Source: Protea cynaroides
Taxonomy: Eukaryota > Streptophyta > Magnoliopsida > Proteales > Proteaceae
Assembly: GCA_028583415.1 (NCBI GenBank)
Contig: CM053266.1
Span: 40,233,758-40,297,757, forward strand
Length of the DNA: 64,000 nt
Direction: 5' to 3'
The notes beneath the pieces are model-generated. The model made no database searches. It worked only from the letters and a program-made list of their open reading frames with translations, and was not told where the DNA came from. Within the stretch, counting starts at the first letter, position 1; each line of letters opens with the position of its first letter. Shown one piece after another: positions 1-12,233 of the stretch. Both the position numbers and the translations under genes were made by a program.

Positions 1-1130
1 TGTTTACAACTCTATCAATCCTTCTTCCTTCAAACTCCATCAGCTGAGAAAAACCCTAAATCAATTTAGAGAAGAATTTCAGGGAGAATAAAAAAGGGAG
101 AATGAAGATTAAAGAAACTCTGATCTGAAGTCTGAACTTTTCATTAAAATGAAAAACGTGGCTCTCTAAAACTCACAAAACTGTTGCTGGTAGTGAGTGG
201 TTTTTCCATGGTGGATTGGGAAATAGGAAGAGCGGTTTTGTGAGAGTGATTTTGTGTCAATATTGTGGGTGAAAGTTCCTCTCCACTTAATCATAGACAA
301 GGGCCCCAGTGGTTATATTATCACAACATGTCGGACGGCGTTTTCTTTCTGTTCTCTATCGACATTTCTCACCAATCACTGTTTGTACAAATACCACCTT
401 TTTCAAAACAAAGGTGTCAGCAGTTTGGGAAACCTGATGCGGTTTTTCTTTTCCCTCTCTCCTTTACTCTTCTTCTTCACTCAGTTGGGAGGATTCAAGC
501 CAGGGGTAGGGAGGTTGGTAGGTGATAGCAATTGCAGTAAATACAAGAACAGAGAAGGCGAAGGCGGAGAAGCAGACATTGATGATGAGTTTGATTAGAT
601 TTTTCCCTATGGGTTCTGTTAAACTGGCTTCTTTCATGGAACTTGCTTTTTAGGGTTCCTAAAATCCTGATTTCACTTTCTGCAATTTAATCTCTTGAAA
701 CGAAGCCAGTGCAGGGTAGGGATGAGTTGCAGGGAGAAAAAGATATGAGGAGAGAAAGAGGAAGAAATGGTTACTGATTCATCTCACAATGTTTATCTCA
801 TCGGTTTATGGTACCAAGTCGCTCTGCAACCAAATTGAAGGGAAGAAGAAGAAGAAGAAAAAGCCAATCAAGAAGGGTAAAAATGTATAACGATGATTTC
901 CGTCTCCTCCATCAATTACTTGGGTGTAGTTGATGTTTTTTGAATGACGTAGGTGGTAGATGATGTTTCGAAACTATTTTAGGTGGTAGCTGATTTTTTT
1001 TCTAAAATATATATTCAAACTAACTATTAAAAGGTATTAATTAACTGCATACACATAAAATGCTTTGAAGTTTGAATGGGAGGAAATAACTTGGAAGGCT
1101 CATCTAAGGAAGCCAATAGATTCGGTTTTA
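1..1130. other. Left-edge intergenic DNA, no gene recognised
   Basis: No convincing coding region is seen. Bases about 840-990 are purine-rich and then carry repeated GTAG/GATG-type motifs (around 930-990). These loosely resemble the terminal inverted repeats of the Mutator-like element at 37167..38644, so this could be the eroded end of a related element. From about 1010 the sequence matches the stretch at 14610-14790, which leads into the PPR remnant. Confidence 0.4.
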
Positions 1131-1410
1131 CAGTACTCTGCTTGGAGCTTGTGTTAACTTGGTTGCATTGGACCAGGGAAGGTGGATCCATGTTTACATA
1201 GACAAAGCTAGGATCAAGATGATCGAGCAGTTGCTTGTGACCTCATTGACATGTACCCAAAATGCAGGGACAGAAGAATCTACATAAGAAAAAATTCTAC
1301 TCTGAAGTTTGTCCAAAACAATCAGTCTGGCCATGGAATCCCATGATTTCTATGTTTGCAATTCATGACCGGTCTAAGGAAGCGATAGATGTATTCCAAT
1401 GGCTCCAGAT
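1130..1410 (+). pseudogene. PPR (PLS-type) gene fragment
   Basis: Broken remnant of a pentatricopeptide-repeat gene, a family of organelle RNA-binding proteins. One frame reads ACVNLVALDQGRWIHVYIDK, the usual junction of a PLS-type PPR protein. After a frameshift comes LIDMYPKC, then a region matching the 'WNPMISMFAIH..SKEAIDVF' style of the next repeat. No start, no full repeat array and at least one frameshift are seen, so it is non-functional. The first part is repeated at 14700..14790, so the fragment predates the local duplication. Confidence 0.65.
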
Positions 1411-1739
1411 ATGATAGGAGAATTCAGACCTTTAAAAAAAATGGGCTTGGTGATGAAGATTATAGCATTCCTCTTCACAGTCCTCTAAAGAAATATGATA
1501 CATTGGGGATTACCAATTGGTTAGACGATGGTGATCTTATCAAGGGCGGATCTGATAAAGGAGGGAAGCCTGTTGGGGTAATAGCATCGGGTCACTCTAG
1601 CATATCTTTTGGAGGACATGTTTTATCTTGGAAAGATAATGGGCAGAAGCAAGTGGATGACCTTGGGCCACTGTTTGGTCTAGAGAGATTGTTGTGGGGC
1701 CTGTTCATCTCCTTATTGGTCCTTCTATTTCTTGTTTGA
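1389..1739 (+). other. Unassigned open frame downstream of PPR fragment
   Basis: A 116-codon open frame that I do not recognise. It ends in a hydrophobic run (about the last 20 residues). Part of it, around bases 1610-1680, is similar to 14495-14565 in the duplicated unit, where the frame is broken. It is therefore more likely part of the duplicated spacer than a gene. Confidence 0.2.
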
Positions 1740-2294
1740 AAATAGGAAAGAAAAAATGTGGTGAAACATAGAGACTTAATAAGTATGGAGAATATTAAAT
1801 AACTTTTTTACTAAATATGAATATCAATTTAGGCCTCACAATAGACTAGTTTAGTAATGAAGCTAAAAAAATTTTACAAGTCTTCAAAGGGGTCAACGGG
1901 TCAACAGAGAAATATCCGATCTCCTTTCTCAGTTTTTCAAAGAAAAAGTACCCATTTATGATGGACCTCAAATCATTTCTCATTACTGGATGATTTGGTG
2001 AGGCCGAGATTTTTTTTTTTTTTTTTTTTTGGACTTCTTCATTTGTTAGTTTAGAGATTGAGATTTCGAATGGAGGGTTTGTAGAGAAAAGATTGATGCC
2101 ATTTCTATGCAAGAGCTCTTTGAGGGTGTCCCTTGAACTGAAGTTGGACCAGAATTGTTAAAATTGATTTATCAGTCAAATTAAAAATGTTAATAATCCA
2201 TATGAAATTGGATTGTAGTGACATTAATCTCTGCTCATTAATTCACCTTCCTATCAAGGACACACGTAACACGCATTAAATTGATGTGACAAAG

Positions 2295-2787
2295 TGTTTT
2301 TTTTTTTTTTTTTTTAAGAATAGGTCATTTATTGACGAGAAGGAAAAAAAGATATTAATAATAAATAACACGGACGGGAATGGATCACACACCCTTCCCT
2401 TCAAGAGGAAAAAAAAAAACCCTCTCCACATACCAGGGAAAGAAAAGTAAAAAACAATTTCTACAAACAAACAATAAAAAATAGGAACCAAAATAGCAAA
2501 CAAGTGAACCTACAGCCAAACGCATAGCCGACCTAAGAGGATGAATCCCAATTAAAGACCGCCCAAGAAGAACACCAACTAAGAAAAGAGAGGAACCCCA
2601 AAAAACATTAAAAAGACAGCTCCTAATTGAAACATCCCAACAAAACATAGAAAAGATTACATGGCTTCAAGACGTCGGGGAAGCCTTCAACGATGACTGC
2701 TTCTTCTCGGAAAGGGAAGGGTAAAGCTACAATCGTTTTTCTCCCCACAAGAAATATCATTGGGAGGCTCCAAGGATGAAGCGTCCC
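2295..2787 (-). mobile_element. Truncated LINE or retroposon 3' end with poly(A)
   Basis: On the minus strand this reads as a 3' untranslated region ending in a long A run (plus-strand T run from about 2297). It is absent from the equivalent 3' flank of LOX copy B (around 30740-30775). The insertion is bracketed by TGACAAAG (2287..2294) and TAACAAAG (2788..2795), a near-perfect 8-bp target-site duplication. No reverse transcriptase remains, so it is strongly 5'-truncated. Confidence 0.65.
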
Positions 2788-2837
2788 TAACAAAGCTTGT
2801 TATTAGTAAGCCACAAATTGATATACAAATCCAACTT

Positions 2838-5800
2838 TTAAATGGAGATACTGTAAGGAACTCCCTTTCCTGTGACCCCAGCTTCTGAAAATGGCTTTAA
2901 GAGCTCATAAGGTACCACTCCTGCACCAGTTCTGTTCTTCAAATTCAAATCATTGTTTCTTCCATCAATTATCCCTTCAAGCTCTTTCAATCTCCCATTA
3001 AACCTCTCAAATGCAGCATTTATGACAGGATTATCGGACCAAGCTCTCTCACTCACACCTCCAAGGTACTCCTCATCCACTGAGTGGTTAGACAACACAT
3101 CCAATATGGCCATCACCTTAGTAGCCTGTATTTGTGAAGGGAAAGTCCTCAATAGTATAATCTCTGGTTTATTTAAAAATAACTTCATCTCTTCCTCCGA
3201 CGGTTCCTCTGTTGGAATGTTCGTTCTGGCGATCGTTGGTCGGTTTGGGAAGTAGCCACCGTAGTGGTATTGGCCAAAGTTGACGGCGGCATGGTGGCCG
3301 GAGGTCACCCAGATAATGGTTGTCACCACTTGGATTAGATCATCTTTGGTTTTCAGAACGGGCCACCATGGTTCATCCTTCTTGTCTCCGTGGCCCTTTG
3401 TTCTTACCTCATACCACCATGCTTGGAGTTCTTCATCAGATTCAACAGGGCTACCTTCCGATGGATAGTAGTGATTGACGTAGTCCTTAACCCATTCCTT
3501 GAGGACATCCCAAAGGATAAGACCATCATTAGCAAATGGGTAATCCTCAATTGTCAACTTTAGACCATGCTTAGCGGTTGGATCCTCAACTGCCATTCCT
3601 CTGGCCATCAGTGAAAATCAATCATTAATCAGTACATTCCTCTTCTTTTCTTTTTCAGTAATCAGTGATGATTTATTGGGTAGGGGTGGAAAAATTAAGT
3701 CCTAATCTAACACAAACTGATCGGACCAAACCAAAAGATTTGAAATCCAAACCATGGCTATGGTAAGTGAGTCTTACCTTCTAATCAAATCTGCGGGCAA
3801 ACCCTCCATATCGAACCTCCAGAACTGGTCGTAATAGGCAGAGCTGATCTCCATTGAGTACTTCCCTGGAGAGAAGGTCGTCTCAATGATCCCACCTGCA
3901 TTAATAAGGAGCGATCGAGCAAGAGAATTTATCTCCATGGTGTACCGAAAATGTGGCAACAATAGTCGGTAAATGGGGTGCATCGAACTTAGCTGCCGAT
4001 TTGCAGCAATTATGTAAGGTTCAGTACAACAGTGTGTTCTTAGCCTGCAAAATTCATATCAACAATAGAGTTATGAGACCCATCTCTTTGTCACAAAAAT
4101 AGCTAGATCCACGCCCAAGTTCGGTTGTGCGTTCTTACCAGTGGACGACAAGCTGGTGAAAGCCAGCATCATGGGCACATACATGAGCTTTAGCAATTCT
4201 CCAGAGCCAGCAGCTGGTGGAATCCCAACCAGGGGCGAAGACCTGCCTCCACATAGGATTATCGTCTTTGGGTGGTCGAGTGAGCTCAATCGCTAGAGGT
4301 CTCAATGTCTCATCATGGGTGAGCATGAATAATGTACGTGAGCCGTACAACGTCGTCCCTTTGAGCTCTCTCACTTTGTGTACGTAAGGTAACAAGAGGT
4401 CATGATAATCTAAGATGAACAGTTTCTTTCTCTCTATAGCCTGCAAGACAGTTAACAAAAAATTACAGAATTCATTTCATGTCTGAGATGATAATCTATC
4501 AAATCCTTGGTTCTTATAATCTATCAAATCCTTGGTTCTTATCGTACCTCATCGAGAGTCATAAGTCCTTTGATCTCTCTCTCAATAACTTTTTTAGTAA
4601 TTGCAGAATCAGCTGGGCCATAGATTTCTGGGTCGAGTTTGCTTTTCAGTGGCCATTCCTGCAATATTTTTTTCACTTAGTTAATTATAGCGCATTAGCA
4701 TCAAAATCTATGCTGCCAAAGACTTAAAACCGTTTGTTACTAGGGAATGTGAATTTGGCGCATCTCATTTTTACACAAGAAATAAAATTTGGGCCAGTTT
4801 CGGTCCAGCTGTTTCACTTTCTGTCTTCATAGATGCATGTGAAACAAACCCAATAAAGGTTTTGGTCTGAAAAGCCCACACTATGACAGATAATTATCAA
4901 AGTGGTTCGGTTTTTTGTCAGAATTGGTCTATTTGTTATCAGTTGGCATCCCGATAACTGTTATGGCCTGATTAGCATCTCTTTCTCAGCCCATTTTGGA
5001 AGCCTACTGAGGCAAACCACACAGAGTTTAAAAGAAGTTGGGGTTTTCTTATTTAGTTTTAAATGAGACTGGGCGAATGGCCTCGTCAGGCTACTACCGG
5101 GCTAGCCCTAATTGAACCAAGGCAGATATCTTTGGTATGCTTCAGCCCAAAACTAAACCAATAAGGATTTCGTATGGTTTGGTTTCAGATTTTTCGGTAT
5201 GGTTTAGCAGGTCTAACTAGTTTGGGGCACATTCTGGACCTCATGGCTCCAGTTACTGCAGGGATCTGATTCTGCATAAGATCTGAAAAACCAAACAGTT
5301 TTGTATAATTACTGCATACCGTGACCAACTGGATGCTGAAGGGGTTGAGACCAGCCAGAGTTTGGCGCGAGAATTCCTCATCTTTGAACCAGGCAAACTT
5401 GTCTCCTGCAGTAGAAATCTTATATAAGCATATGAAGATAAGTATATAATTAAAGAGAGAGAGAGAGAGAGAGAGAGAGACTAACTGTTTATCATTTCAG
5501 GGACCTCAAAGAGCAAGAGGTTATTTTGTGTTTCAGCGATGGTCTTTAAAAGCCTTGGCAAAATGGAGGTGAAGGAAAACCCATGATCTTTAAGCTTAGG
5601 TATGTTCATCCCTTCATTGAATAGTGAATCAATGGCAGTGAAGTATGGGAATCCGAGCTCTGAATCGATGAGTGCTGTCTCAAGTGAGGGAAGCAGAGCA
5701 TGAACCACTGACTTTATTGTCTTGCCTACGAAATTCTCCTCCTTCAGGTCTGAAAATGCCTCATCCCGAGGCACATACATGGTTGATGAGCTCCTTTTCT

Positions 5801-7541
5801 CCGACAATGGATCTGAAGATTGCACCCATTAGAATCCAAACATGATATTAAGGCTAAGTTAGGCAGTCATGATTAAAAAATAGATCAATGAGAATATTAA
5901 TGGGCCATGTACCCTTATCAGAGCGAGGGCGTCCGGTTCTGCAACGTCTGGGATAAGGGTGCTGGGAACCACCAAGAACAGGACGAGCCAACTTAGCACT
6001 GCTGTCCGGGCTTCCCAAATCGTTGTAGGTATCGTAGTCGTATATCCTATCATATGGCTTTGGTTCTCCAATAACTCCGGTCCCACGCAAGGTGTCTAGC
6101 TCCTTCTCCCTCAACCTCTTCAGTCCATTCGGTGTCTCTGATGGCAAATACGTCTGAATCGTAAACACACAAACCCATATTAATAAAGATTGGGTTCTTA
6201 GTAGGCCCACATTTTTATTCAAAAGTGCAATCCCCATTCAATTATTTATAATTGTTTGGAAGTTCTGGTTGGCTTAGCAATCTTTTCCATTCTTAAGTTT
6301 CTGATCTCTCCACATTAATTTGCCCAAAAATTAGAACCCCATCAACTTACGAGATTAAATTCAGAAACATGAATTAGAGATCACATCTAGTAGATAGCGA
6401 AGATGACCTTAGTGGTAAAGAAGATCCTCTTCTCTTTGTTAACGGACTTGCTGTGAACAAATGAATTGCAGACAACGTTAACAGGGCCATTAATGAAACC
6501 CTCAAGGACTATGTGGTTGAGGAACATCTCCTTGTGGTGCTCATTCTCCACCAGAACTGCACCTACTACAAAATCTTCCGGAACCGTCAAGTTACTCTCG
6601 TACTTCACCTGGTTGTTCTCTTTACCAGTCCTATGAGCATACCCCGTGACTGTCTTCTTCTCCAATCCAGTGCCTGCGCCAATTTGAAATTATAAAAACC
6701 TTTAAAAACACTAAATGGGTTTCATTCTTTTCATTTAGTTTGACAACTTGATCCACTTTTTTATAACATCAATCTGATATTTTAATTAAGTAAAGATCAA
6801 GTTGATCAGTGGTCCAATACCGGAAAATGAAGTCTTTTCCGGTCTCTGTAAAGGAGCACAGTTTGTGCGATTCGTTTGTAAAAATAAAGGATAAGATGTG
6901 AAATATTCTAGGACCAGGGTGCAATCACGTTTCTGAGGGGAACAAAGTGATTCAACCAACAAAAACATCCAATCAAATGTAGAAGAATAATTTTTTTTAA
7001 ATAATAATCAAATATGTATTAACCTAAGGGAAAAAAAAATCCACAGGCTGGTAGTTTAGGGAGATTCTTTCCTTATGTCCTTTCACATAAGTAATACTCT
7101 CCTTGTTCTGGAGAATCCACCGTCACCCCTCCCACTTGTGAGAGGGTAAGTAACCCCGCCGGAGAGAGAGAAAGTCTGCATGTGTAAATGGATGCAGTCT
7201 TATTTTAGTTTACGTATATATTAGCAAACAAACTTACTAGAATCAAGCTCTGAGCTAACGAGTTCCAACAGCAACGATCTACCAAGCAAGTCAACAATGG
7301 CGTCGAGGCCTTTTTCCAACCCAAGGTTAGAGAAGAAGCCGCCGGCAGAAGTTACTTGCACATTTACTACTGCTTTTATCGCCACTGTCTTCTCCGTTAC
7401 AGCCCTGGCGACCGGCCCAAGGGTGGTTAGGTCTGCACCTCCATGACCGGGGACGAAGGGCTTGTGCAACAGAACCGATGAACGACCAGATTCAGTATCA
7501 GATAATAGTTGAGTGTTCGACATACCGATTGTGGTTCTCAA
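2838..7541 (-). CDS. LOX2: 13-lipoxygenase, chloroplastic type 2 (LOX copy A)
   Basis: Non-heme iron dioxygenase that adds O2 to C13 of linoleate or linolenate in the plastid, the entry step to jasmonates and C6 volatiles. Nine exons in transcript order: 7541..7238, 6673..6408, 6153..5913, 5812..5486, 5405..5320, 4658..4548, 4440..4139, 4044..3778, 3600..2838. They sum to 2667 bp (888 aa and stop) and all junctions have GT/AG and keep frame. Exon 1 holds a transit peptide and the start of the PLAT domain; the rest is the catalytic domain. Iron ligands are present at about H535 and H540 (HDAGFHQL), H738 and N742 (HAAVNF) and the C-terminal I888 (GVPYSISI). The first ATG of the frame is used; a second Met lies at residue 7. 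Compared with copy B the transit-peptide region lacks about 22 residues. A TATA box lies about 110 bp upstream. Confidence 0.93.
4494..4547. repeat. 27-bp tandem duplication in intron 6 of LOX copy A
   Basis: The segment TATCAAATCCTTGGTTCTTA occurs twice head to tail in the 5' part of intron 6. Copy B has it once (about 32624-32643). This is a small indel marking divergence after the gene duplication. Confidence 0.7.
5455..5480. repeat. GA/CT microsatellite next to an intron 4 donor
   Basis: A run of GA dinucleotides (CT on the coding strand) starts only a few bases inside intron 4 of LOX copy A, right after the 5' splice site (exon 4 ends at 5486). Copy B has a shorter run in the same place (33313..33330), so the tract is older than the duplication. 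Confidence 0.85.
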
Positions 7542-7650
7542 ACTTGAAATTCAGAAAAAGAGAGAGAAAAGAAAGAAATGGCTGAAGATCTAAGAGCTAG
7601 CCCTCCCTCTTTGTCTCTGACTTTGTGTTCTAAGTTAGTATTTTCAACCA

Positions 7651-7660
7651 CCTTATATAG
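7651..7660 (-). promoter_or_regulatory. TATA box of LOX copy A
   Basis: CTATATAAGG on the minus strand, about 110 bp upstream of the ATG. The same TATATAAGGTGGTT context lies upstream of copy B (35488..35497), so the core promoter was duplicated with the gene. Confidence 0.7.
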
Positions 7661-9697
7661 AAAAACTGGAGAGGATGTGAGGGGTATAAATATTATCGGC
7701 CGGTAGAACCACTACACATATCAACTCATAACCCCTTTGCCATTGGGGGCACAATCGTCATTAGCTCAATGACACTCGAGAACAAATCTATGGTGGTATA
7801 TAATATACATTTGTTATGATCCATAGCCCACAATCAATCCTAATGAGTAATAAAGTAATGAGTTTAGAATCAACTATGAGGAAATGGTAGTATTTAATCA
7901 CACATCAGTTACATGTATAAGACAATAAGAATATTAAACGGTACAGGACTAATCGATTCATTACTCATTGAAGACGCAGGTTAAGATACGGATACAATAC
8001 GTACAGGTATTAAACACGTTTTAAATGACAAGGTTTGAAGTATAAAATATTTTAAAGTATTTTTGAGGTCAATATGACAATACGAGTACTAAACGGTTGA
8101 TTACGATACGAATTGGTACGACCATACGGTATGCTTACTTAGAAAATTGTGAAGATTCAAGCAGCCACAAGAAAGCAGTTTGATTTTTTAGGTTTTGTAT
8201 ATATTATCTGGTTTTTGAAGTACATAAAAATAGTAGTCAGTGCACATTTTACCAGCAAAATAAAGGATAGAAATCCTCTCCTGCGCACCTGTGGGCTGTC
8301 AAGGGATAGATTTTAGTCGACCCACATACCTATGTATGGATATATGCACCCATTAAATTCCGGCCCTTGGATCAACCGCAGTCCCCTCCCTAAGAGAGGA
8401 TTTGGATCCCAAAATAAAAATAGTCAATTGCAACATTTACCAAACCAAAAAAAAAATAGTTCACTGCACCCATGGAAAACATAGTTGAAACGTGAAAGTC
8501 ATGATTGTTTCTTGATGGACATGGACGGCAATAAAAAAATATTCTCCCGGTTGTGGCATGGACTATGTTTTTCGAGTTTTAGATGGTTCTTCTTTAGTTG
8601 TGGTTTTACAATCTCTTTCCTTCTTTATTTGTAGCACTCGGTGAAGCCATTGATTGAGAACGGTGAAAGCTCTTTAAGCTGGTCTTTATAATTTTCTTGT
8701 TAAATCTGACAATCGAGAAGTCGTTGATCTTATTAATGGGAAGCCTGGATGGTTGGTGATGGTGATGTCTCTTTGATCATGTCTGTTACCAAAAATATTC
8801 TAATGTTGGGTAGGTTAGTGGGTTGCTTGTCTTTTTCTCATGTTCCAACATAAGCCAACTGTTTGTCTTATTCTTTGGATAGGAAGATAATATTTTAATT
8901 TGTCTTCAATTATTGGAAGTTTCAATCGCTAATCCAACTATTGGAGTTAACTCGGTATGTTTATCAATACATTGATCGGTGCATCTGGTTAATTGTAACA
9001 ACTGAATAGGTGATAGAAACCTCTAATAATTAGAGACGATTTTAATCCAGAAGTTAATTACCTATCTAGATGGGATAATGTGACCCAAATCCATCTGAAC
9101 TTTGTAACAAGAAACGATGGTTTCTCTTCGTGTTTGAATCAATATAATTTCTGTTTACCAAAAAGAATAAAAAAATTAAGAAAAACCTTATTCTTTTGTT
9201 TTTTTTTTTTTTTTTTTTTTTTTTGTCGTTCTTCCCAATATTATACAATTGGGTGACAAAGAGTCTGGGACTCTGGACCAGTACCCATGTGGCTTCATCG
9301 CATCACACTCCATCATTGGTGTGGGACGCATCTCGAACCATGGGTCCGATTGAATCTGGATTCATGTGGGGGGAGAGGAAAAGGATTCGACGAGAACAGG
9401 GATAAAAAAATTATGAAAATTGCAAAGCAGCAGAGTGTGTGTTCATCATGACAAGTATATCCAAGTGATCGGATTTCTTATAACTTTTTATGCTCCCTTT
9501 GTTTTGTTATTAAATTTTACATTTAATATTTTATATGTAAAAAAGAGTTTCAATGTTTATTTCCAAGAGATAGAATATAGTGATTCCTAAATGGGATAGA
9601 AAAAAAACTTCATCTTTCTTTTTTTACGATGAGAATTACGAATTACCAGCTATAACAGTCTTTGTTTTTCCTCCCAGTTATTGGGATTGTTGGTTTG
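7661..9697. other. Duplicated 5' flank of LOX copy A, non-coding
   Basis: No gene is seen. From about 8470 to 9420 the sequence matches the flank of copy B (35575-35830) and the segments either side of the CACTA element (17540-17719 and 23723-23790). Bases 8266..8412 look like a small foldback insertion, with ATCCTCTC near the left end and GAGAGGAT near the right. A 25-bp T run lies around 9200-9224. Confidence 0.55.
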
Positions 9698-10282
9698 GTG
9701 TCTGTTGGGTTGTGTCTTGTATTCTGTGGAGTCCACACAATTAATAGAGTTGTACTTGTATTAGAATTTGGTCTATTACATGTATAGGATAAACTTATAA
9801 TTGTAGTGGGATTAGGATTTCTAGGTTTCCTATATATGTTGTCTCTGTGGGAAAAACCCTAGAAGAAAAAAGGCTGGGTGATGTGTGGGAGGTCGATGAG
9901 GAGAACACTGTCGGGTGGAGAGTTGTAGAGGTTTCTTGGCAATAAAGAATTCTCTTTTTCTCCGTGGACGTAGGCATCCCACAATGGGGTGTTGAACCAC
10001 GTTAATCTTCGTGTTTTTTCTTTCTGTTTGCGTCTCCGATCCTAACAAGTGGTATCAGAATTTAACGTGGAAAAATCACTCCCACACTTGATACCACTTA
10101 TGAGAAGATGACAAGTATATCACAAAAATATTTTCAGCCCTAACAATATGTGCAAATAATGAATATAAATCAACCACACATGAGACACAAGAATTTAACG
10201 TGGAAAAACCTCTTCAAATCGAAGAGTAAAAAACCACGGGACTCTAAAGCCCAAATCGAAACTTCACTATTATCAATAGAGG

Positions 10283-10645
10283 TTGCAAAAGTGTGTTGCG
10301 CTGTCTACTACAGAGGCAGAATTCATTGCTGCTACTGAAGCAAGTAAGGAGTTAATTTGGATGCGAAAGTTTCTACAAGAACTTGGTTTTACACAAGAGA
10401 GGTATGTGTTGTTATGTGATAGTCAGAGTGCTATTCATCTTGGTAAGAATTCAACATTTCATTCTAGGTCCAAACATATTGATGTGAGGTATCATTGGAT
10501 ACGCGATGCTTTGGATGATAAATTGCTAGAACTTGAGAAGGTTCATACGGATGATAATGGTGCTGATATGTTGACAAAGTCTTTACCAAGAGATAAGTTT
10601 GAAACTTGTTGCTTGATCGCCGGTTTGGCGAGTTCCTCCACATAG
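10283..10645 (+). pseudogene. Ty1-copia RNase H fragment inside the LTR element
   Basis: C-terminal end of a copia polyprotein: VALSTTEAEFIAATEA, then CDSQSAIHLGKN, SKHIDVRYHWIRD and ADMLTKSLP, which are the usual RNase H landmarks. It is closely related to the RNase H of the decayed element at 40.3-41 kb. Reverse transcriptase and upstream domains are missing. The frame runs to a stop followed by a polypurine tract (GGGAGGGGGAGA, about 10648-10660) and a TGTTGGG LTR start, so it is the 3' end of a second copia element trapped in the interior. Confidence 0.88.
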
Positions 10646-11334
10646 TTGGGAGGGGGAGATTTGTTGGGTTTTTGGGCTCCCTTCCTATGTGGATAAAGGC
10701 CCAAACCTTTGTATGTTTTAAGCCCATTTAAGCCCATTCTTTTTACCTTGTATTTAATCTTTTAAATAGGGCAAAAACGAATTAGGGTTAGGGTTTAGCA
10801 TCATAAGAAGAAGAGAAAGAGAGGAGCAGTTTTTCTGGGCGTAGGTGATTTGCGCAGCCGTGATCAAGCCGACAATCGGGAGGTCATCCGTGGTCCGATT
10901 GGGCTGATTTTTGGACAGCAGGTAGAGGACACATAGTTCGTCAATTTGTACGGTCAGATTTTTTATTGGAGTTTTCTAAGTTAAGTTATTTGCTCCGTAC
11001 AACAGCCTCTGTTTCTTTGGGTGAAATTTCTGCATCTCTTTGTTTCTTCAAATAGTAGTTTTGTGCCGACAAGAAGAGATGGAGGGGAATCTCAGGTTGG
11101 GAAGATGATTCTTCTTATCATCGCATGTGCAGGGATCATGGAGTCAAGACTTGCAGAGTTTGACTCAGGTGTGGCAGCGATGGTTTTCAATGGCTTGGCG
11201 GATCTAGTTGGATTGGGTGTCGGATCTGACGGCGGGATTGAATCCCGGTACGATGCACATAATGGCCAGTTTATGTTGCACCGTGGGGTAAAGGAGTACT
11301 GGCAGGTTGGGACAAGAAGTCGGATCTCTAAGTC

Positions 11335-11480
11335 TGCATTGGAGGTGCAGAGGTGAGAGGCTTGGGTTCCAGGTGCAATTCGAGTTGCAAAGGGCTGGGA
11401 TAAGGAGTCGGTTCTCAAGGGCTGCATTGGAGGTGCGGTGGTGAGAGACTCGGGTTCCAGATGCAAATGGAGTTGCAGGA
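11335..11480. repeat. Imperfect tandem repeat of about 80 bp
   Basis: Two diverged head-to-tail copies, each with CTGCATTGGAGGTGC, a GGTGAGAG motif, a GGGTTCCAG motif and GAGTTGCA. They lie in the interior of the LTR element. No function is evident. Confidence 0.6.
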
Positions 11481-12047
11481 GGACTGTGAGTGACGGTGAT
11501 CTTTCTGGTGATGCTGCGGCAGTGGAAGAGGTAGAGTCACATCACTTTGTACGGCGGTGAGCTGTACGGGACACCCGGACTGGGTGTAGGCTATGCCCGT
11601 TTGGGTGTAGTGGTTTGACAGAGACGGGTTTACAGACTCAACGTCAACGGGTTCTTCTTCAAGGTGGTTTGCAGAATTCAAGCCAGGTGGAGATTTGTTG
11701 GGTTGTGTCTTGTATTCTGTGGAGTCCACACAATTAATAGAGTTGTACTTGTATTAGAATTTGGTCTATTACATGTATAGGATAAACTTATAATTGTAGT
11801 GGGATTAGGATTTCTAGGTTTCCTATATATGTTGTCTCTGTGGGAAAAACCCTAGAAGGAAAAAGGCTGGGTGACAGCCGGAGGCTGACAGAGGAGAACA
11901 CTCTGTCAGGTGGAGAGTTGTAGAGGTTTCTTGGCAATAAAGAATTCTCTTTTTCTCCGTGGACGTAGGCATCCCACAATGGGGTGTTGAACCACGTTAA
12001 TCTTCGTGTTTTTTCTTTCTGTTTGCGTCTCCGATCCTAACAGTGTC

Positions 12048-12188
12048 CATCGTCTTCATAGATCGAAGTGGGAGTTTTGCAAGGTTTTAAGGTTGAATCA
12101 TCTTGGAGGATGATTGAAGATCAGGAAACACATCTCGGATCAATCTTTCATGGTTTACTTTCAAATTTAATTTCAAAGATCTCACGCA

Positions 12189-12233
<45 letters not shown>

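Larger units (their letters stand above)
9703..12042 (+). mobile_element. Non-autonomous LTR retrotransposon, 2.34 kb
   Basis: LTRs lie at 9703..10047 and 11696..12042. Both start TGTTGGGTTG and end CCTAACA, and they are nearly identical except for one short block (see findings). Target-site duplication GTGTC flanks the element (9698..9702 and 12043..12047). A primer-binding site TGGTATCAGA follows the left LTR at 10050, and GGTGGAGA precedes the right LTR. The 1.65-kb interior holds no complete gag or pol. It contains an inverted copia LTR-like piece (about 10150-10275), a copia RNase H fragment (10283..10645) and a second LTR-like segment from about 10664. Movement would need enzymes from another element. 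Confidence 0.88.

Noticed and set aside
254..598. 114-codon frame near the left edge
   Set aside because: No recognisable domain and overlapping frames of similar length; AT/purine-rich spacer.
2953..3255. 100-codon plus-strand frame opposite the last LOX exon, also open in copies B and C (30928..31230, 63578..63880)
   Set aside because: It is the antisense shadow of a conserved coding exon. Its conservation is explained by the lipoxygenase reading frame.
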